The notes under the pieces were generated by a model. It made no database searches, had not been told where the DNA came from, and saw only the letters and a list, made by a program, of their open reading frames with translations. DNA of 64,000 nucleotides from positions 561,420 through 625,419 of the forward strand of contig NW_019776113.1 in NCBI RefSeq assembly GCF_001039355.2. The letters run 5' to 3'. Below, piece after piece: positions 13,221 through 25,010 of this stretch. The stretch's first letter is position 1; each line of letters begins with the position of its first letter. The stretch is from Lingula anatina (Eukaryota > Brachiopoda > Lingulata > Lingulida > Lingulidae). Made by a program: the position numbers and the translations under genes.

Positions 13221-13885
13221 ATATTGAAAGGTTACAAAATAACAATGATAATAATGTGAACGACACCAAAGAACCTTTATATACAATGAAATATTTGAGG
13301 ATAGTAAAGATAATAATAATGATTCAGGACAAGCAACACCTTGAAGAAGCAATTACACCTTTTCTATACTGTGGTTCCTGACAATGTGTTAAATTGCCAT
13401 TCTTCAGTCAAATTAAAATAATAATAAGTGTAGTTTGTATATTGTGCTCTTGCCTGAGTGGGTAAATCAGTGCATGTTAAGTCTTCTTTCAAATGTGTTT
13501 CTGGCAGACTTAATTCTTGCAATACTTCATGTTCATTAAGTCTCATACATGAACATATAATGATTACATTAATTGTAATTTGTGTCAGGAATACTTCTGT
13601 TGGAGAATGTCAGACTGCATTGTTTGCTGGACTTACAAAATTTACATGCAAAGTTATACAAACAGATAATTAACTGTCCTTCTGTCTGACTTAAAATTAA
13701 CGTGCATACATTAAATACATACAGATATCTGTCTGTATTTTTGTCTTTCCTTGCATTCATCCATTTAGAGTATATAAGTGAAAGTTTTACTTGTTTCTGA
13801 CAAATGATAAGCCAGTTTTTTTTTTAGATATTTCTCTTCAATAGATTTTCACATTGTATAGATCTATGCTTTAATTTTACTATAT

Positions 13886-16800
13886 TCAAGTATCTCGCAG
13901 TATTTTAACAAGCCACTGAGACCCCTCGCTTTGGTCCAATGAAGTACAGAAAATTTGAAACCCCTTTTCTCCAGCAGTCATTAGTATTTCCAAAAGTTTT
14001 TCATTTTTTTCTTCTTTTACATGCTTGCTCTTGATCTCATTTTTTTGACGTCCGCTTATGATGTCTTCTTGAAACAGGTAGTTGAGGACACTGGAAACAT
14101 CCAAATTATCTACGAGAAGGCACCAGTTTTTTTTCAGGCACTTCTGATAAGGCATACCTGAAAAGATGGGATCTTTCTTTAAATCCAAGGAAACACAATT
14201 CAGTCATAAAAGTCATGCGTAAGCTTTGCCTCTGTTTAAAAAGTGATCTTTTCAGTAACATCAGTAATGCCCACATTTTGCTTTATGTTTGCACAAATGA
14301 CAATTCTGATTTATTTTTTTGCTTTTATAGTATAGTATCTTCCAGTATGGAAGGAAATAGGAAATCAACTGTAAATGAAGTGTTCACTTTTTTGTAGAAA
14401 GACCATACCTTCAACATTTCATGTGAAACCCGATTTCTCCGAACTAAAATGTAGTATTTGTTAATGAATGTTAAAGATGTGATTGCTTTCATGAGAAGCT
14501 CAAGAAGTTAAGGGTACTATCAGGGTTAGCCAAAAACTCCTTTTTTACTGGCATTCATACTATTTCTTGGATAATAGATAAGTCTTCAGTGCTCACCAGT
14601 GGCAGGTTTAGGGGGGGGGGTCAGGGGGGTCCTGACCCCCCCCCTTCGATTTCTGAAATAATATTAGATAATATGATGCATCAGTTAATATTTAGGTGTA
14701 CAAAAAGACTCATTTTTGGTATTTTGATGATCATTAACCCTGCCAATACCCTCAAGCTGTTTGGTATACTTACTGTAGGGTAAAGAAGGTGAAACAAGGC
14801 TTGCATCATAAAAGGTCAGGGTGCATAGTATGACTGGATCATTTTCATGTGTTACACTGTAAACATGGCTGCGAACTATAGACACTTCTGTAGGTATTAA
14901 TTCACCCTTCCCCAGTGAAATCAAGAAGTTCTGTCCTTTTGCTCTCAGTTGGGTCATGTCAACCTCCTTTCTTGAAATCACTGTCTTCTTATCCTTTTTG
15001 AATATCAGAAGATCGTTGTGATGTATAGAGTGAGAACTAGGCTGATAGTCAGTTTCTTTCATGTTATCCTGTCTGAGCTCTTTTATTGACGGGCATTTGC
15101 GTTTTAAGTCTTGGTTTGTGGCTGATACAGAAATGCTGTTAGGAGGGAATGCTAGGGGTACAAAAGCTGTGAAGTCACAAATACAAGTACCCAGGTTCCT
15201 CAGGTTTGCTACTCTTTCTTTAAGTATCTCAATTTCTTGATCTTTCAGCTCCACTCGGATGGCCCAGTACTCCTGGTATTCTCCACACCCATTGATGGTG
15301 TATTCCACCATGTCAGCTCCAGACTTATTGCAATTGCACACACTGGTAACGTCTTCATACTGTGTTTCTGTGGGGTTTCTTCTCTTTCTGGTTTTGTGCA
15401 GCATAAAACTTTGAGGCACACACCTCCGATATTTTGCATCTGGTGGAATTTTAGACTTAACATGGATCTTTTTGATTACAGTAGAAGGCATTGTTGTCAG
15501 TTTGAATCGTTTTCCAGGTTGGACTTCTGATGATACTTGCCCTTGCTCTAGTTCTTTGATTTGGTCTTGGCTAGGGAGATAAGTTGCAGCATTCATGGTT
15601 ACATGACTGTCCACTGAGTTGGGAGGAACGGTGAATGCTGCATTTGATAGTTCCAGGGTCCCACCCTCTTCATCTACTTCCAGAGTACCACTATCAATCT
15701 TTTCAGTAGGTTGTTGTTTAACTGATTTAACAGGGACTTCTTTTCTACTTGGGGTTTGATCAGGTATTGGTGCTGTTTTTGGACGTCTTGGCTTTTGTGT
15801 CTTTTCCTCACCAGTTTTCTCCATTGTCAGAAGAGTGAGATTGGTTTGTGTGCTTTTCAGTTTTGTATCTGGCTGTTTTCTGAAGCTTTCTTCCATCATT
15901 TTAATCTTTTGTTCCAATTCCTCAATGTTGGCAAGAGTCATTGTGGTCTGCATGTCCTTGTTTTCAGACATTGATACTGTCATGGTATCAATATCTTTAT
16001 GACTGGTGCTCTCTAGGTCTGTTTGGGTGGCTGATGTTCTTCTGAAGGGATTGTCTTTCTTCCATGCAGTATATGCCAAAAGCCGCCTCTCTTGAATATC
16101 CTTTGATTGACTATATTGCAATTTCATTTCATAACGTTGAATTTTGTCTCTCAAATCACTGTTTTCCTTCTGAAGCTTCCTAATTGTTTCACTGTTGTGT
16201 ATTGGTTCTGTTTCTACCTGACTGGAGACTGGTTCCATTCTTGTTTGCTCTTCATGGTGAGTGGCCACTTCGGTGTGGATGAAACTAAGGAGAACTTTTA
16301 TAACTTGTTCTCGGAATACCTCCCATCCTGAAAAAAATAATTGTAGAAATATCCTAAAATAATATTAAAATTGTTCTGAAGTCACATCAGTAATGCGACA
16401 TTTTTGTGTTCCTATGTAAAGAATTGTGTAATGTAATTGGCAGAGACAAATGTCCTCTCTGCTGTTTTTGAACAAGGATTTCAAATTTATGTTCATTGTT
16501 TGAACATTTAAAATTTTTATATGTTATGTATTATATACCTTCTTTCATGAAGTCTTTCATTTGCTTCACTTGATCTGGTTGTAGCTGTGGCTGAGTAGAT
16601 TGAACCAGTTTAATGAAGTCTTGAATGCTATGACTTTTTTTTGAAGTCAGAAATAGCAAACAAAATGCCATCTCTTGCTGTGAAGAAACACTTCTTTCCT
16701 GAAGAGAAAGAATAGAAGATCCAAGAAAACACCCAGAGAGGGCAGACTTCTGCTAAGGCAGCTCAGTTTTCATTATAATTAGTTAAAAATTTCTGTTCCA

Positions 16801-17379
16801 TGTTCAAACACAAAATGTAATGCAAAGATATTCACTTAAAGATATTCACTTATTTTAGATATTATTCACTTATTTTAGATATTATTGCTTATCTGTAACC
16901 AATTAATTATTTAATTATTGATGGATCACCACCAAAATCCAATTGTTTCAAAGTAAACCAATTTCTTACATATCCAGAAATAGTTCAAATTCTATCCATT
17001 AGTTAGGGTGTAAACTAACGAACCAACAAATCAACAAAGGCAAAAACATGACCAGCTTGGCAGAGGTTAAAATATTGTGAAAGTGAGGAAAAAAAAACAG
17101 GTGACAGCACTCAGAATTCAAGATTTTGATATATTGTAATAGCTTTGATAACAAGGTATTCACCACGTCAAGCAGTTTAAATTTGGCTAGCTAGAAGCCC
17201 GTCTTTACCGTACAAATTAACTGCATTTTAATGGATCAGTTGTTTTTGAAATGATTTACCTTAAATGCTGAGATTGCAGCAGCATCAAGCAGCCCTGATG
17301 TTGTCATTTCTGTCCAGAAATTCTGGGAAGGAATGACTTTTGAACATATGTATTGCAGATGACTTCTAACGGTGTCCAT
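13886..17379 (-). CDS. CARD / coiled-coil / ZU5-UPA-like / CARD protein, paralogue 2 (complete)
   Basis: Four exons on clear GT-AG boundaries: 17260-17379 (ATG, exactly 40 codons), 16539-16698, 14774-16327 (donor GTAAGT) and 13886-14157 (stop). The total of 2106 nt gives 701 aa with every phase matching. Residues 1-94 form an N-terminal CARD-like helical domain. Then come a Gly/Ala-Trp hinge (GWEVF), a coiled coil (about 120-240), a ZU5-like domain (about 320-445; FTVPPNS), an inserted coiled coil after GEYQEYW, a UPA-like domain (about 480-611; CICDFTAF, LLIFKKD, RAKGQNF), and a C-terminal CARD (613-701; NW..LV.NLD..SVLNYL, RNEKLLEILM-type core). The HFS-type autocleavage site of PIDD/FIIND modules is replaced by NGCGEYQEYW, so self-processing is not expected. 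Likely a cytosolic death-fold scaffold; partners unknown. Confidence 0.85.
14590..14660. repeat. G-rich/C-rich foldback of a dispersed repeat
   Basis: The sequence CAGTGGCAGGTTTAGGGGG...GGGGTCCTGACCCCCC is matched by CAGTGGCGGATTTAGGGGG...GGGGGATCCTGACCCC at about 34325-34375. It is thus a dispersed repeat end, here in intron 3 of CARD/ZU5 gene 2. Confidence 0.65.
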
Positions 17380-17680
17380 TTTGGATTTGCAATGAGCTTA
17401 AATTTCAATTGTGCAATTTTCAATTCCTGTTCCTAATCTGGGTTATGCCAAACAATTTCTATTGTTCAATACCCTTTTGTAAATTTCTGTTCCATGTTCA
17501 AACACAAAATGTAATGCAAAGATATTCACTGTTCTAAAGCCATTGAGTTGAGAGTCAGTCAGCTTTAAAAATAGCACAAAAAAATTTCATATCTGGAAAT
17601 TGCAAATGTGGAGATTTTTCAACTTGAAAGAGACACTTTATTTTAGATATTATTGCTAATCTGTAATCAGTTTTTGTGTA
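16785..17680. repeat. Local duplication flanking exon 1 of CARD/ZU5 gene 2
   Basis: A phrase containing TTTCTGTTCCATGTTCAAAC and AATGCAAAGATATTCACT occurs at about 16787-16840 and again at about 17480-17530. In both places it is followed, at different distances, by ATTTTAGATATTATTGCT. It looks like a local direct duplication around exon 1. Confidence 0.75.
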
Positions 17681-18059
17681 TGAAGATTGAAGCTTTTATT
17701 TTCAATTTTAGATTGAATAAAGAGTTGTTTGATATCATTTGAGAAATATTATATGATAAGAATTTTTTCATTTTATTCTTTTTTTTTACTTAAAGTATTT
17801 GAACTTCATACTGCAAGTTGGTGATCAGTTAATAAAATAACATGCTGCCACTTCAGTTCTCTTACCCCAAAGTATTGAAGGGAATTGAAGCAAGATTCTT
17901 GTGTGGGCTAAGAAGTGATTGAAAGTTTTTCAAAGTTAAAGAATACCAGAGAGGAAAGAATGGTCTGTAAGATTTTTTCATACAGAGTTTAATTAAAATT
18001 ACTTTTTCTCCTGGCAAAGTGGATGATGAAAATGTCTAGACTAAATATAACCTGCAATT

Positions 18060-18065
18060 TTATTT
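18060..18065 (-). terminator. AATAAA polyadenylation signal of CARD/ZU5 gene 3
   Basis: On the minus strand AATAAA lies about 75 bases after the stop codon of gene 3 (18137), a normal position for a polyA signal. Confidence 0.5.
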
Positions 18066-18136
18066 CAATAAATATATGATCTATAAATATAAGACAAAAT
18101 TATTAGGTTGTGGTTTATGAATTATTTTTTGAATTT

Positions 18137-20268
18137 CTAAGTGTTATTTAAACGCTGCTCCAACCATGCAGACCCTTCACTCTGACGCAGTGCATCACAG
18201 AATATATGATATCCTCTCTCCCCAACTGTCATCAGTATTCCAAGCAGCTTTTCATTTCTCTCTTGCTTCACACTCTTATCTTTGACCTCATTCATCTGAC
18301 GACTGCTGAGAACATGTTCTTGGTACAAGTAATTGATGACGCCAGAGTCATCCAAATTTTCTATGATGTCACACCAGTTGCTTCTCAGCCTGTCTTGGTA
18401 AGGCATCCCTGTAGTGAAAAAGAATTGGTCGAGTTGTTTACATTTACCTAGCTTATACATTAAGATCAAATAACATGTTTTTGAAAACTTATCATCAAGA
18501 ACGATGTAGAAGCCCAAAGCTACGTGTACGCTGTACATATGTTAAGAAGTAGACACATTGGTAACAGCGACATTCTTATTTCATGACAGTGGAGTGGTAT
18601 TATTTCCTTACCTTGTTCTATTTCAGCAGCTAGTAATGTTGGAATGTTACACAGTACTCTCCTCCTGTTGTATTGTACTGGGTTGTGTGTCGTGTTGACT
18701 ACTTGCAGCATGCTGGGGATGGTACTATTCCCTAGACCTACTTTAACTTCCATACCCTTGCCTCTCAACTCCAACATGTTCACTTTTAACACATGTAGAG
18801 GTGCTTCTGTTGTGGGATTTTTGATTGTGATCTCGTCTTGGTGGTGAACATAAGCACTGGACGGCTGATATGCTCTATTGATGAACGATGGGTTTGTGTT
18901 GTATTGAATATACAGTGAGCAGTTCCTTTGCACCTCTTGATTGGTGAATATAAGGCAAAGATAGTTATTGGGGATTGTTTGTGGTATGAATAATGTGATG
19001 TCACACATACATATGTCTAACTTTCGCAGATTTGCCAAACGTTTTTGTAATCGTTTGATTATTTCCTTTTGCTTTTTCAAGTCATCTTCCTTCTCCTTTA
19101 GGATTACCCAGAATTCCTGGTACTGACCAGAACCATTGATCTGGTAGGTCACTCCATTGTCATCCTGAGTATAATTTAATTGGTCTGTGATATCTGTTAT
19201 GTTGTCATCTGGCAAGGCAGCAGCAAACTTTTTGTTTGGTTTATCTGGCTGAGATGACTGTGCCCTTCTTTTGTGAACTGTACTTTGATGAACAAACAGA
19301 GAATTAAACTGCCCTGGAGGTTTTGTGCGGACGCTGCAAGCAAAATTGACGTCTGGCTGTGAGTTGATATTGTAACAATTTCCAAGACATATTTCATCAG
19401 ATAGGTCACCTTTTACCAGCTTCTGTTGTAGCTGCATGTTATCTTTGCACATCTTGGCAGTGACTTGTGTCTTGGTTTTGACTGCACCACGCTGTATACT
19501 AATAGAGGACTTGTCGTCAAGGGCAATGAAAGCACCAGTCTGTGGAGACACAGTAACTGATTGGTCAGTTTTTTCTTGGAATCCTTGAGCAATAGGTGGC
19601 AGTGAAGGGCCACTTGCAGGATGTGTTTTGGTTCGTGAACGTCCGCCAATGTTTTTCAAGTGCACGAAAGGTCCCTGTTCAGGTAAACTGACTAGTTTGG
19701 AAGGTAAGCTTAATGAACGATGCATGGAGGAGGATCCACCAGGATCACTTCTAGTACTATGGGGCCTTTCTGACAGAGCTGGCAAACCTTTCCTTCTTTC
19801 ATGAAATACATCATCATCGTCATCTCTAGTATGTAATGATAAGTTCCTGAGTTGATGCATAAAAATATCTGTCTGGATATTCTGATCACTGAATTTGTTC
19901 TTTGCTGTTGAATTTCCAATGGCCTCTTTCTGTGGGTTGGCATAAGAATGCATATCATCTTTGTGGTCCTTTTTTTGTCCCTGTGATTTTTCACTTGCCT
20001 CTGAAAGTAGTTCATTGTTTGTGTTATTTTGGTTAACCTGCTCTGTTTTGCTTTGGGACTGGGTCAGGAGTTTCTTGTTACATTCTGCAAGATTGGTTTT
20101 TAAATGTAAAACTTCACTCTTCAAACGGTTGCATTCTCCCATGAGAGATTTCTTTTCACTTTCCAGTTTTTCCCTGGATTTGTTGATCTCGGCTAGTTCC
20201 ACCCTTACTTCTTCTCTTGCTTTTTGTGTTAAGAGCTTGTCCACGAGAGAACCAGCCCAGGGTGGCAA
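18137..20268 (-). CDS. Coiled-coil / ZU5-UPA-like / CARD protein, paralogue 3 (5' end unclear)
   Basis: Two exons are firm: 18612 to about 20268, and the C-terminal CARD exon 18137-18408 (272 nt, the same length and phase as in paralogue 2). They join as EIEQ-GMPYQ. The protein has a coiled coil with a heptad-rich Glu/Lys stretch, a ZU5-like domain (around GAFIALDDKSSISIQRGAV), GQYQEFW, an inserted coiled coil, a UPA-like domain (CMCDITLF..., RGKGMEV) and the CARD (NWCDIIENLDDSGVINYL). The open frame begins just after a TGA at 20287-20289. Its PWAGSLVDKLL stretch aligns with the start of exon 3 of the other paralogues, but there is no AG acceptor immediately before it. No N-terminal CARD exons were found upstream. 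The first in-frame ATG is at 20142. It may have lost the N-CARD or use the internal start. Confidence 0.75.
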
Positions 20269-20289
20269 GGTGGGGGTCAGCGGATTTCA

Positions 20290-23240
20290 ACCAAATTTGT
20301 TGTATGGAGGCATATTAGGAAGTTATTCATGAGTTAGGAAGGAATCCCAAAAATATCCTTTCTTCAGAGAATTATAGCCTATTATAAGTCATGGCTTATG
20401 TAGCCTCTTTGAGACTCCATTTTTACCTTGAAAAAATAATGATATATTTTGTGGAAATTAAACAAAAATGGAGAAAACTAAAAAATATTAGACCTTACAA
20501 TCATTGAAAACAATCATTTGGCTTGCCACAGATATATGTAGAATTCAGATAAGACCCTGCTTGGGCGAGCCACACCCATTTATAACACCCCTCCCCCCAA
20601 AGTCCAATTTTGATACTACCATCTTTAATTGCATATATCTCCATCTTCACAGGGTTTACAGCTATAAAACTGCATGAATATTTTAGGCAGATATGGATCA
20701 TTCCAAATCAAGTTTCAAAAGTTACTGCTGTATTAAAACAGGTACTGAAAAATACCCCCAAAGTTGGCCATTTTTAAGGCAAAAAATCGTGGTGGATTCA
20801 TTCAAGTCCATGTAGACAATGAGTTTGATTAATTTATTAAACCATTTTGCTCTAAAATGATATTACTAAATTAATAGGGCTGGTGAGCATAGAAAGTGGA
20901 TGTGTACTAATGAATATCAGGGCAGTGGGTCATAGGTCAAGGTCACTGGGCTTCATATTTGTAAATTGCCATATATGGACTTTTTAATTTGTATGGACAA
21001 AAAGTTTAGAGGAAATAAATCTTAGATTCTGTTACTTTGGATAGGCACTGGCAATTAACTTGAGAGTTTACATGATAATTTTAATATATATATATATATT
21101 TAATATAATCAATTTGGTGAATACAAATTAAAATCTTAGTTAAGTAGCGATTTCTTTTTGGTGCAATATTTATCATATAGAGATCAGGATATGCCATAGT
21201 ATTTATGATGGCAAAGCCAGAACAAATCTTTTTTAATTATCAAGAGGTTTTTTTAATCATCCACACCACTTTTTGGTGACTATTTATGAGCATACAGTAA
21301 CTAAAAAATTATTCAATTTAGTTTATTGTTGTCTCAGATGAATAATTACAAATAATAAAAAAATCACAAAATTATAATACAGCAATACATGCAAAGCAGT
21401 GCAACATTAGTTGCGATTATTACAAACTATATCATAATGTAGCAAAACAAGAAAATTTTCTATTCAAAAAGCAAAACTAACACAACTGCAAAATATATCC
21501 TGGTGTTATGAAATATCTTTGCAGTTTTATATCAAACATTACAGCTCATAACATCAAAGTTTTTAATACATTCAAAAATAACTGCCGATTTTTTCTTCCT
21601 GAATAGTATGTAACCCTCCTTACTGACATTTCAATCTCATCTTCATGCTCACAAATGCTAGGTTTTGGTGGCCCGTTTCTTGCGCCCTTCTAAACTCCTT
21701 TAGTAAAAACTCCTTTACTTTATTTGAATATATAGTTTCAAAGGTTTAGATGACTTTAAAGCTCATCCATTGTGTAACTCAGTGATATATTCAAGAGGGT
21801 GGAGTTCTCTCACAGCTGATGTGCTTTAAGTTTTTCTTTAGTCAGATTGTTGGTCCACTAGACTTTAATTTGATCAAAAGCTGTTTTTTGGCACATTTCA
21901 TGACTGTGGTCTGAAAAAAGGACCTTACAATTACTCTTCAGTCTTGGTAGCAAAAGATTTCAGAGAAGACTTCTCTGGACAAGAAAAATTTCCTTGTTTG
22001 CGATCTTGCTTGGTATAGTCCCAGTTGGCACATTTGCCTCAGAAAAACCCAAATTAACTTTAAAACTGCTCAAGGAAGGGAGACACCTTTTCTCATGTTG
22101 TAGGAATCAAGAAAGCTAAATTGTTGTAATTGGACACTCCAGTCCACGCAGGTTTGGAAGATGTCTGTCTAGCTGGATGTAGAAAACGGCTCCAACTGCA
22201 GAAACTAGGGCCTCATGCATCTCCTTAGCATTTGTTATAGTGTGGCTTTCATTTACATACATGCCTTTCTACAACAGCCGTCATTTCCACACTAGTTTCA
22301 GTTTCTGCAAGGCTTTGGACTCTTTTGCTTCACTGTGTGTCAAATAACAATTGTAAAATATGCCTGAAATATAAATATAGCTTACTATAGACACATGAAA
22401 ACACTTATCTGAAAGTTAATTGATACACTGATGAAAAACAAATTATTATCCCATTTGTCCATGTTTTATAAATAAGGTATGGTTTCGAATATTAATTATA
22501 ATGAGCCTAGCAATTTTGCCAAGACCAGCCATAGCTTCAATCTAATTCCAATTGTTACCCTTAAATTTATTTTACCCAAATATCATTAAACCTACATAAA
22601 TACCCACACAAATATAGCTTAAAAGATAAAATTATCACAGGTCCTTAGGCTGCAATTTCACTATCTGAAAGGGGCCATTTTTCTTTAAAAAAAAAAATGG
22701 ACCGTTTACCATTAAAAAATTACACCTAGATCATTTTTCTGAGTGAACTTTTTTTTCTGGCTTTTAGCCTGTATTAAAATACAAACAAAACCGTTTCTTA
22801 CCTGAACCAAGTGGCACCAGTACATTCAAATGGCTTTTTGTCTACACTGACATCTGCAAGTTAATCCCATGACATATTTCGTTATAGGCTCGTTTTTCCC
22901 TGTGTGGATGGTTTCCAGCACAAACCAAGCCCATATCCCAGTGCTGGTCACATGGTGTAACCCATTCATTCTCCCAAAGATACTTGGAAATGTCCAATTG
23001 CGATCATCGGAGACAAAAGAATCCACACCTGACAAGAATCAGTTTGCTTTCGTAACTCACGCTGTTTTGCTTCACGTAAACGCGACGAAGATGACTGTTC
23101 ATATCTCTGTTGCAATTTCTCAATACACTACATGTTTTTTATATCTGTACACAGAGTATAAACCACATGATATACGACTTCGTTGAGGAAGATTTGCACA
23201 CAAACAGTCTGCGATTTCCGCCATGTTGGATAATGACGTT
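20290..23240. other. Gene-poor stretch with a possible decayed minus-strand gene
   Basis: No intact gene. On the minus strand, 23212-23230 gives a plausible start (ATGGCGGAAATCGC...), and about 22800-22860 contains an exon-like piece encoding DKKPFECTGATWF with an acceptor CAG and a donor GTAAG. Further down, about 21600-22350 reads as coding-like sequence broken by many stops. This could be a degenerate gene or transposon remnant; I cannot name it. Confidence 0.3.
21080..21099. repeat. Short (TA)n microsatellite
   Basis: About nine TA units inside an AT-rich gene-free stretch. Confidence 0.8.
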
Positions 23241-23949
23241 GTGTTGTTCTGACGTTAGTACATTAGTTTCACATGATTTTAAAATGTGTTAGATGCTTGT
23301 TTTAACCAGAAAAAAATTAAAATAGGTAAAATGAAAATAAAAAGTTCAACTAACAGTGTTTTAAACCATTTGTTAACTTGAAAGAGATAGCTGAAATTGA
23401 GTGCACCGATATATGTGTCCGGATATATTTACGAAAAATGAAGAAATTAGGTCATGTTCTATCTGTTACAACGGACAAGTTGTAGAACAGCAGTAAGTTT
23501 TGATTTCATGTATAAACAGATTGATGAGTTATCTGTTAGTCCTGTACACGCTTTACCCCAAAGACATGTGAAGATGAAGATATTGTCAAAAATAAAAGGG
23601 GGGTGTTAAAAGCATGTGGTTTGTAGGCCTGAAAAAAACGCTTGGTTTGTTACCATGGAAACAAAGAGAGTGAAAAAAGTGTACATCATTTTAATCCCCT
23701 ATCTTTAGGTTATAACATATCACCAAACTAAATCATTTAGTGACACCTGTATAAACTTTAAGGCCAATCAATATAACCCTGTTTTTCAGAAGAATTTTTG
23801 GTTGATAATACCCCCAAATTGTCACTGGCCGTATCTCTGTAAGTAGGGATTTTTTTCAGGAAATATTGCAGCCTCAGATATTGTTCATATAAAGGTTCAA
23901 ACACACCAAATATGATGTAAATCCGTTCACCCCCACCTTGCCGCATTTT

Positions 23950-24110
23950 CTACATTTGGTCTGGTTTTCTCGTGGACACACACTTAAGAGCTCTTTCTTG
24001 AGACTTTTCTACTAAGGCAGTCAATTCATTTGTTAACCCAAAGTGCCAGACAGGGGCAGCACATTCCAAAACTGGCCTTATGACCGTCATATTTTAAAAG
24101 TGATTATTCC
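23950..24110 (-). mobile_element. LINE reverse-transcriptase fragment (short)
   Basis: The minus strand encodes IRPVLECAAPVWHFGLTNEL followed by a VEKSQERALK block. This is the conserved IRP.LEYA.PVWH.GLT region after the reverse transcriptase core of Jockey/CR1/RTE-type elements. Only about 50 codons are recognisable, so it is a dead fragment. Confidence 0.7.
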
Positions 24111-24299
24111 CCGACAACCTGCGGAGTTTTTAGGTTTAATATGTCTGTCCATAGAAGGTCTTGGCAAATTTTCCGAAACTGCTTTTGGCAGGCACGACAA
24201 GTTAACGTTTCTTTCTTAGAAAAAACTTGCAGAGATATGTTTGGACAAGCCTGATTTGTAGTTCACACTCGAAAAGAGATCAAATCATAATCTGATAAC

Positions 24300-25010
24300 T
24301 GCGTTTTAATAATAATGATAATAATAATAAACCTTATTTAAAGGGTAAAACATGCTAAGTGTGCACATTATATTACACATGGCACTCTAGGGGGTTAAGA
24401 TGAAATGTTGTGCTAATGAATAAAAGATGAATAAATTATGAAATAAAAATGGCAATGAGGTAAAAATGAAATGAGATTGAAATACACAAGTAATATGAAT
24501 AAAACAGAAGGCGTTCTGTTAGTAAAAATCCTAAAGCTACATGACTTACCCTGTAAAAGTTGTATACATAAAATTTACTTTTGGATTTTTTTAAACAAAA
24601 CTTTAAAAGTATCCAAGGCTTTGGAGTTTTTGATTTCAGAGTGTAGGCAGTTCCATATTTTAATCGAGGTCTATATTGGGCTTTAAGTTAGTATGTCTTT
24701 ATGTCTGCCAACTGGTAAGTAGATATTATTTGATTGGGTGATTCTGCCGGTAGTGTCTATTGTTGTAATTCTCAGCGAGTCTTTGATATATTTAGGTAAC
24801 AGTCCATTTAAAGCTTTAAAAACTAATGTGGCTATCTTAAATTCACTCCGTTCATGGATTGTTTGCCATTTTAGTTTCTTGAATAGTTCAGTTGTTGGAT
24901 ATTTCTTGGCTTCTTTTTCTGCAATGATTCTTATTCCACGTTTCTGAAGTTTGTACCGTCCTAATATTATGTATGTGTGCATTTATTCCTTCAGCCATAA
25001 GAAGATTAGA
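24300..25010 (-). mobile_element. 5'-truncated LINE, 3' end of ORF2 with (TTA)n tail
   Basis: The frame 24683-24982 encodes the C-terminal reverse-transcriptase tail (LQKRGIRII..., LFKKLKWQTI, TLVFKALNGLLPKYIKDSL). After a stop, the same or an adjacent frame continues with IKIWNCLHSEIKNSKALDTFK, the usual WN.LP..I....L..FK ending. The (TAA)n/(TTA)n stretch at about 24308-24330 fits the simple-repeat 3' tail of such elements. Broken and inactive. Confidence 0.75.

Larger units (their letters stand above)
10656..13885. other. Intergenic stretch between CARD/ZU5 genes 1 and 2
   Basis: No gene is supported. It contains a possible retroelement remnant (12205-12860), a 47-bp tandem duplication (13127-13220) and otherwise AT-rich DNA. 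The 119-aa frame at 11060-11419 on the + strand shows no recognisable domain and no splice context, so I do not call it. Confidence 0.6.
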
